From positions 1 to 9,379 of the forward strand of contig JAFLCR010000017.1 of the NCBI GenBank assembly GCA_017302755.1: a DNA stretch of 9,379 nucleotides, in the 5' to 3' direction. Positions 5,621 to 9,379 of the stretch are shown in pieces; within the stretch, counting starts at the first letter, position 1, and each line of letters starts with the position of its first letter. The translations under genes were made by a program, and so were the position numbers. Source of the DNA: Alphaproteobacteria bacterium (GTDB lineage: Bacteria; Pseudomonadota; Alphaproteobacteria; Rickettsiales; JAFLCR01). The notes under the pieces were generated by a model. It saw only the letters and a list, made by a program, of their open reading frames with translations. It was not told the DNA's origin and did not search any database.

Positions 5621-6007
5621 ATGTCCGTAGACATGAACATGAACATCCTGATCGTCGACGATTACAAGACGATGCTCAGGATCATCAAGAATCTGCTGAA
5701 GCAGCTCGGCTTCAACAACGTGGACGAAGCCACCGACGGCAACATGGCGCTCACGAAGCTCAAGGAAAAGAAATACGGCATCGTGATCTCCGACTGGAAC
5801 ATGGAACCGGTGACGGGCTATGATCTGCTCAAGAAAGTGCGTTCAGACGACGCACTCAAGGCGCTGCCCTTCATCATGATCACCGCCGAAAGCAAAACCG
5901 ACAACGTGATCGCGGCGAAAGAGGCGGGTGTGTCGAACTACATCGTCAAGCCGTTCAACGCCGAAACGCTGAAAAGCAAGCTCGTCAGCGTGCTGGGTGA
6001 ATTCTAG
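5621..6007 (+). CDS. cheY: CheY, single-domain chemotaxis response regulator
   Basis: CheY is phosphorylated by CheA and binds FliM to control motor rotation. From the ATG at 5621 the product is 128 residues, one receiver domain and no output domain. The acidic pocket is D13-D14, the phosphorylated residue is D58 in ISDWNM, and the switch residues T88 (ITAES), Y107 and K110 (YIVKPF) are all present, each one position off E. coli CheY numbering. The stretches LLKQLGFNN and ISDWNM are very close to enterobacterial CheY, which suggests the flagellar-motor type and not a distant receiver. An upstream TTG (5615) would add two residues but fits the ribosome site badly. cheZ follows after 12 bases. 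The gene has its own upstream gap with two CtrA-type boxes, so it may be transcribed separately from fliLM. Confidence 0.95.
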   Translation: MSVDMNMNILIVDDYKTMLRIIKNLLKQLGFNNVDEATDGNMALTKLKEKKYGIVISDWNMEPVTGYDLLKKVRSDDALKALPFIMITAESKTDNVIAAKEAGVSNYIVKPFNAETLKSKLVSVLGEF

Positions 6008-6010
6008 AAA

Positions 6011-6014
6011 GAGG
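6011..6014 (+). promoter_or_regulatory. Ribosome binding site that supports the GTG start of cheZ
   Basis: GAGG (within AAAGAGG) stands five bases before the GTG at 6020, a good Shine-Dalgarno match and spacing. The first in-frame ATG, at codon 12, would cut off the N-terminus and has no comparable site. Confidence 0.65.
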
Positions 6015-6019
6015 TTCCC

Positions 6020-6652
6020 GTGACGGAAAAAGAAAACGTCAACGGCAAACTGATGAACAAGTTGCACGAACTGCGCCAGGCCAAAGGTGACAAGATCAGC
6101 CTCGATGACATCGGCTCGATCCTGGAAAGCCTGATCGGCACGCTGCAGGGCGACGTTTGTTCCTCCGATCTCATGATTCAAACCGAGCTGCGCGAAATCG
6201 GCACACGCATTCAACAACTGCGCCAGGAAATCAGCAGCATCGGCACCAAGGAAGGCAAGCACCTGCCCACCGCGACCATGGAGCTCGACGCCGTGGTGAA
6301 ATCAACCGAAGAAGCCACCAACGGCATTCTCGACGCGGCGGACGAAATCTCCACCCTCATCAGCCAGATTCCTGCCGAGCTTCAGGAGCGCTTCACCGAA
6401 CAGGTGACGCGCATCTTCGAAGCCTGCAACTTTCAAGACATCACCGGCCAGCGCATCCGCAAGGTGGTGAGCACGCTTGCCTTCATCGAAAACAAGATCA
6501 CGCGTCTCAACACGCTGCTTGACGCGGAAGGCGGCGCTCTTTCCACGGACGACACCGCCGAGAATCCTGACGCCGATCTGCTGAACGGCCCTCAGCTTCC
6601 CGACCAGGCGCCCGATCAATCGGAAATCGACAAGCTTTTCGCGCAGAATTAA
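6020..6652 (+). CDS. cheZ: CheZ, phospho-CheY phosphatase
   Basis: CheZ dephosphorylates CheY-P and ends the motor signal. The product is 210 residues (E. coli CheZ is 214) and starts with GTG at 6020. Residues about 50-170 are long amphipathic helices as in the CheZ four-helix dimer. The active-site helix reads FEACNFQDITGQRIRKVV, where D140 and Q144 correspond to the catalytic Asp143 and Gln147 of E. coli CheZ. A Pro/Asp/Asn-rich disordered linker (about 168-198) leads to the C-terminal tail QSEIDKLFAQN. In E. coli the CheZ tail helix binds CheY; here it resembles the FliM peptide EIDSLL. It lies 12 bases after cheY and is almost certainly in the same transcript. CheZ is not universal in alphaproteobacteria, many of which rely on phosphate sinks. 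Confidence 0.94.
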   Translation: MTEKENVNGKLMNKLHELRQAKGDKISLDDIGSILESLIGTLQGDVCSSDLMIQTELREIGTRIQQLRQEISSIGTKEGKHLPTATMELDAVVKSTEEATNGILDAADEISTLISQIPAELQERFTEQVTRIFEACNFQDITGQRIRKVVSTLAFIENKITRLNTLLDAEGGALSTDDTAENPDADLLNGPQLPDQAPDQSEIDKLFAQN

Positions 6653-6759
6653 CCGCCGCGCTTCCGTGGAGGGAGTTGTAAGTGACAAGTGGCAAGAAGG
6701 GCGGAGAAAGGAACCTCCCGGAGCCGTCAGCTCGCGCGCACGCGGCGTTCCATGTGAGC

Positions 6760-6790
6760 ATTCCCGCGTGAGCGGGAAGCGCAGCGGGAA
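6760..6790. repeat. Single REP-like hairpin with a duplicated 3' arm
   Basis: TTCCCGC (6761-6767), GTGA loop, GCGGGAA (6772-6778) form a perfect 7-bp stem. A second GCGGGAA at 6784-6790 can pair with the same 5' arm instead. The stem sequence matches the core of the paired repeat at 621-721, but the loop differs. It lies in the gap after cheZ. No T-tract follows, so it is not a classical terminator; an mRNA-stabilising or transposed repeat role is possible. Confidence 0.6.
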
Positions 6791-6888
6791 CAAACGAACA
6801 AAATTTCCAGATGTCGCATCCATGCTACACCACATGAAAAAGCCTTTCCCAAAGCCTCGCTTTTGTTTATCACGGAAGAGCGATCTTC

Positions 6889-6892
6889 GAGG
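6889..6892 (+). promoter_or_regulatory. Ribosome binding site favouring the 6899 start
   Basis: GAGG stands six bases before the ATG at 6899. The in-frame ATGs at 6923 and 6935 have no comparable site. A small hairpin, GAAGA (6875-6879) with TCTTC (6884-6888) and a GCGA tetraloop, ends directly before this site. Confidence 0.5.
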
Positions 6893-6898
6893 CTTCGC

Positions 6899-9379
6899 AT
6901 GCACCTTTTTATATCGGCCCAGATGCCCCGTGTAATGCCCCGCGCCATCTCCCGTCTCGCAAGCGCTTTCCTGCTTGCCCTTCTGTGCCTCGCAAGCCTT
7001 CCCGCCTCCGCCGCCGTCACTCCGAAAATCACCGGCAAGCAGACCGCCTCGTATGCCCGCATCATTTTCGACTGGCCGGAGAAAGTGGAGTTCTCGACCG
7101 CCATGCAGGGGAACACGCTCAAAGTGTCGTTCTCCAAACCGTTTCAGGCCAATTTCGCGGATGTGATGATCGGGCTTAAGCCGCACATCGTCAAAGCCTC
7201 GCTCTCCGGCGACCTCAAGACCGCCATGTTCACGCTGGATGCGCCTTACCGCATCCGCAGTTTCATCAGCGGCAATCTCGTGGGCGTGGATCTGTTGAAA
7301 GACGGCAAGCCGGAAGCGCCGAAGGAAACGGCCGCAGACGCAGAAGAAGAACCGCAGGAAGCCGCAGCCAAGAAGGAAACCAAACCTTCCTTGTGGAAGA
7401 CGCAGATCTCGCTTGGCCAGGAAGCCGGGCACGCGCAGGTGAGCTTCACCTGGAACCAGCCAGTCGCGCCGAAGGTCGTGCAGAAGAATAACCGGCTGCT
7501 GATCATCTTCCCCAAGGCCGCCGAATTCAACAAGCCGGCGGTGCCCGCGAAACTCGCGGGCGCGTTCCGCAACGTATCGGTGGCAAACCGCAACGGGCAG
7601 CTCATCTTCGCCATGGATGCCAAGGCGCCGCTCGCCGTCAAGCGCAGCACGCGCGGCAACACCGTGGTGATCGACCTACTCAGCGAAAAAATCACGGTTC
7701 CCGCCAAACCCGATGCGCCGAAGCCTGAAGCACCCAAGCCGGAAACAGCCAAAGCGGAGCCGCCAAAGCCGCAGGAGCCCGCCAAACCGCAGGAACCGGC
7801 GACGCAGGCGGAAGCGGCGCCTGAAGCAGAGCCAGCCGTCACCATAACTCCGATTGCGAAAAAGCCCGCTGAGGCTGCGGAAGAAAAAAAACAGCCTGAG
7901 CCTGAAACCGCCGCTGCGGCGGAGGAAGCCCCTGCTCCCGTCGTCTCTGCTGGCAGCGCGAGCCAGCCCGATCTGACACCGATCGTCACGGAAAACGGCG
8001 GCGTGCTTACCCTCTCCTTCCCCTGGAAAGGTCGTGCCGCCATGGCGGCCTTCGTGCGCGACGACATGCTCTGGGTCGTCTTCGACCGCCCGACCCGGCT
8101 GAACCTTGGCAAGATTCAGGGGGGCGCCGAATCCTTCGGCCTGCGCGGCACGCAGATCAATCACGCCCTGGCCACCGTGGCGCGTTTCAGGATGCCGGAA
8201 CCGCTTTTCGCCACCGCGCAATCCAACCAGTTCACCTGGCAACTGGCGCTGACCACGCACCGGCAGTGGCCCGCCTTTCCGATCAAGGTGGAACCGGTGC
8301 TGCAATCGACCAAAGGCCCGCATGTCTTCCTGCCGGCGCTTGAAACCACGGAGCCGGTGCGCTTTTTCGATGCCGAGCTGGGCGATGACTTTCAGGTAAT
8401 TCCCGTGTTCAAGGCGGGATCGGGCGTGTATCCCGGGCGGCGGTTCGTGGAATTCGCGCTGCCGGAAACCGCCCAGGGCATCGCGGCGCAGATCCTGCGC
8501 GAGGACGTCATGCTCAATCAGCTGCGCAACGGCATCAGCGTCACCGCACCGGACGGGCTTGAAATCTCCGCCGAGCTGGAGGCGAGCCTCAAGGCCAGCG
8601 CCGGCGAGGGCACGGATAAGAGCCACGGCCTTTTCCCGTACGAAAAATGGCGGCTTCCGAAAAATACGGAACTCACCACGCATATGGCTGACCTGCGGCT
8701 CAAGCTGCTCGTTGCCCCGCAGGACCAGCGCGACGGGCTGCGGCTGAAGATGCTGCAGGCGCTGATCGCCGAGGAACAATATCCGGAGGCGCTGGGCATG
8801 ATTGACCTGCTGCGCGCCACCAGCCCCGATTTCGCGAACGCCAATCTGCTGAACGCCATGCGCGGCGGAGTAAACTTCATGCTCGACCGCGCGCGCGACG
8901 CGCAGGCCGATTTCCAGGTCGCCGAGGTTCAGAACCATCCGGAGGTGGAGTTCTGGAAGCAGTTCCTGCGCATGTATAGCGGCGATACGGATTACAAGCT
9001 CGATTATCTTTCCGCCAATCAGCGCTTCCTCCATACCTATCCGCCCGGCATGCGGCGCAAGATGGCGCTCATGGCCGCCGACGAGGCCATCCGCCGGCAA
9101 GGTTATAAAACCGCCATCCAGATCTTCTCACAAATGGAGGAAGGCGGCATTCTCGGCCCGGCGCTGAAGCAGGCCAACTACATGCGTGGCAAGATCTACG
9201 CCGAAACCGGCAAGACCACCGAAGCGCTGAAGCTATGGGAAGAGTTGGAAAAGGATGTGGATGACCGCTCCATCCGCGCCCGCGCCACGTATTCGCGCGC
9301 CATGCTGCAGTTTTCGCAAGGGAAGCTCGACCGCCGGAAAACCCTCGAGACGCTCGAAAAGCTGCGCGTGGTCTGGCGC
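6899..9379 (+). CDS. Large secreted TPR-like protein with repeated AMIN-like beta modules (3' end missing)
   Basis: The frame stays open for 827 codons to the last base of the window. Numbered from the ATG at 6899, it has a signal peptide (hydrophobic core about 20-34, PASA-AV cleavage near 38). Beta modules with the pattern FxW, then a variable turn, then LxVxF follow: IIFDW (55-59), VSFTW (181-185) and LSFPW (372-376), with a partial one at LIFAMD to VVIDLL (235-261). They recall AMIN-type beta domains, but this is a guess from pattern. Residues about 266-355 are a Pro/Ala/Glu/Lys linker, consistent with spanning the periplasm. From about 593 the sequence is helical with TPR features (AEEQYPEALGMIDLLRATSP, YAETGKTTEALKLWEELE). 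I do not recognise a named gene. It follows cheZ by 246 bases on the same strand, so a flagellar envelope role is possible. Starts at 6923 or 6935 are alternatives. Confidence 0.85.
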   Translation, partial: MHLFISAQMPRVMPRAISRLASAFLLALLCLASLPASAAVTPKITGKQTASYARIIFDWPEKVEFSTAMQGNTLKVSFSKPFQANFADVMIGLKPHIVKASLSGDLKTAMFTLDAPYRIRSFISGNLVGVDLLKDGKPEAPKETAADAEEEPQEAAAKKETKPSLWKTQISLGQEAGHAQVSFTWNQPVAPKVVQKNNRLLIIFPKAAEFNKPAVPAKLAGAFRNVSVANRNGQLIFAMDAKAPLAVKRSTRGNTVVIDLLSEKITVPAKPDAPKPEAPKPETAKAEPPKPQEPAKPQEPATQAEAAPEAEPAVTITPIAKKPAEAAEEKKQPEPETAAAAEEAPAPVVSAGSASQPDLTPIVTENGGVLTLSFPWKGRAAMAAFVRDDMLWVVFDRPTRLNLGKIQGGAESFGLRGTQINHALATVARFRMPEPLFATAQSNQFTWQLALTTHRQWPAFPIKVEPVLQSTKGPHVFLPALETTEPVRFFDAELGDDFQVIPVFKAGSGVYPGRRFVEFALPETAQGIAAQILREDVMLNQLRNGISVTAPDGLEISAELEASLKASAGEGTDKSHGLFPYEKWRLPKNTELTTHMADLRLKLLVAPQDQRDGLRLKMLQALIAEEQYPEALGMIDLLRATSPDFANANLLNAMRGGVNFMLDRARDAQADFQVAEVQNHPEVEFWKQFLRMYSGDTDYKLDYLSANQRFLHTYPPGMRRKMALMAADEAIRRQGYKTAIQIFSQMEEGGILGPALKQANYMRGKIYAETGKTTEALKLWEELEKDVDDRSIRARATYSRAMLQFSQGKLDRRKTLETLEKLRVVWR

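Noticed and set aside
6974..6988. Lipoprotein signal (LALLC, Cys30) in the envelope protein
   Set aside because: The residue before Cys is Leu, not Gly, Ala or Ser, and a better signal peptidase I site (ASA-A) follows.
6302..7432. 376-codon minus-strand open frame crossing cheZ and the following gap
   Set aside because: It is antisense to the catalytic part of CheZ and to the start of the envelope gene, and has no recognisable domain.
7676..9100. 474-codon open frame on the minus strand
   Set aside because: Shadow of the large envelope gene, which has a signal peptide, repeated modules and sensible codon use. The same holds for the minus frame at 7246-8112.
1..9379. tRNA, rRNA, insertion sequence, CRISPR array, phage or toxin-antitoxin genes
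   Set aside because: I found no sequence supporting any of these; apart from the REP-like repeats, the window is accounted for by flagellar and chemotaxis genes, one unassigned envelope gene and their regulatory gaps.

Overview
The window is a flagellar and chemotaxis gene cluster on what looks like an alphaproteobacterial chromosome. Three things point there: FliM carries an acidic N-terminal extension and a sequence style that I associate with the Azospirillum/Magnetospirillum group; fliM is followed by a small membrane coiled-coil gene and a MotE-like gene; and two perfect TTAA-N7-TTAA boxes, the binding motif of the alphaproteobacterial regulator CtrA, lie before cheY. The genes are GC-rich. 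I cannot name a genus; a Rhodospirillales-like or Micavibrio-like bacterium is a guess.

Layout. Minus strand, 2274 down to 1: flgF, flgG and the first 185 codons of flgA, which runs off the left edge. These encode the proximal and distal rod proteins and the P-ring assembly chaperone. The flgG-flgA gap holds a perfect 29-bp inverted repeat made of two REP/dRS3-like hairpin units (621-721). Plus strand, 2553 to 5481: fliL, fliM, a small membrane coiled-coil protein (DUF6468-like) and a MotE/MgtE_N-like protein, packed with overlaps or 3-bp gaps. After a 139-bp regulatory gap come cheY and cheZ (5621-6652). After a further 246-bp gap comes a large secreted protein with repeated beta modules, a Pro/Ala/Glu/Lys linker and a TPR-like helical C-terminal part; it is open at the right edge (at least 827 codons).

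Regulation. The divergent flgF/fliL gap (2275-2552) has a near-consensus sigma-54 promoter reading into flgF (2313-2329), a sigma-70-like candidate reading into fliL (2461-2490), and six TTGCC/GGCAA half-sites within 130 bp that may bind a flagellar enhancer-binding protein such as FlbD. The two CtrA-type boxes sit at 5467-5481 and 5545-5559.

How it fits together: FlgF, FlgG and FlgA build the rod and P ring; FliL and the MotE-like protein act at the stator-basal body interface; FliM is the switch protein that binds phospho-CheY; CheY carries the signal and CheZ ends it. FliM and CheZ carry matching EIDxL(L/F) CheY-binding peptides. The least understood genes are the DUF6468-like protein at 4132 and the large envelope protein at 6899.
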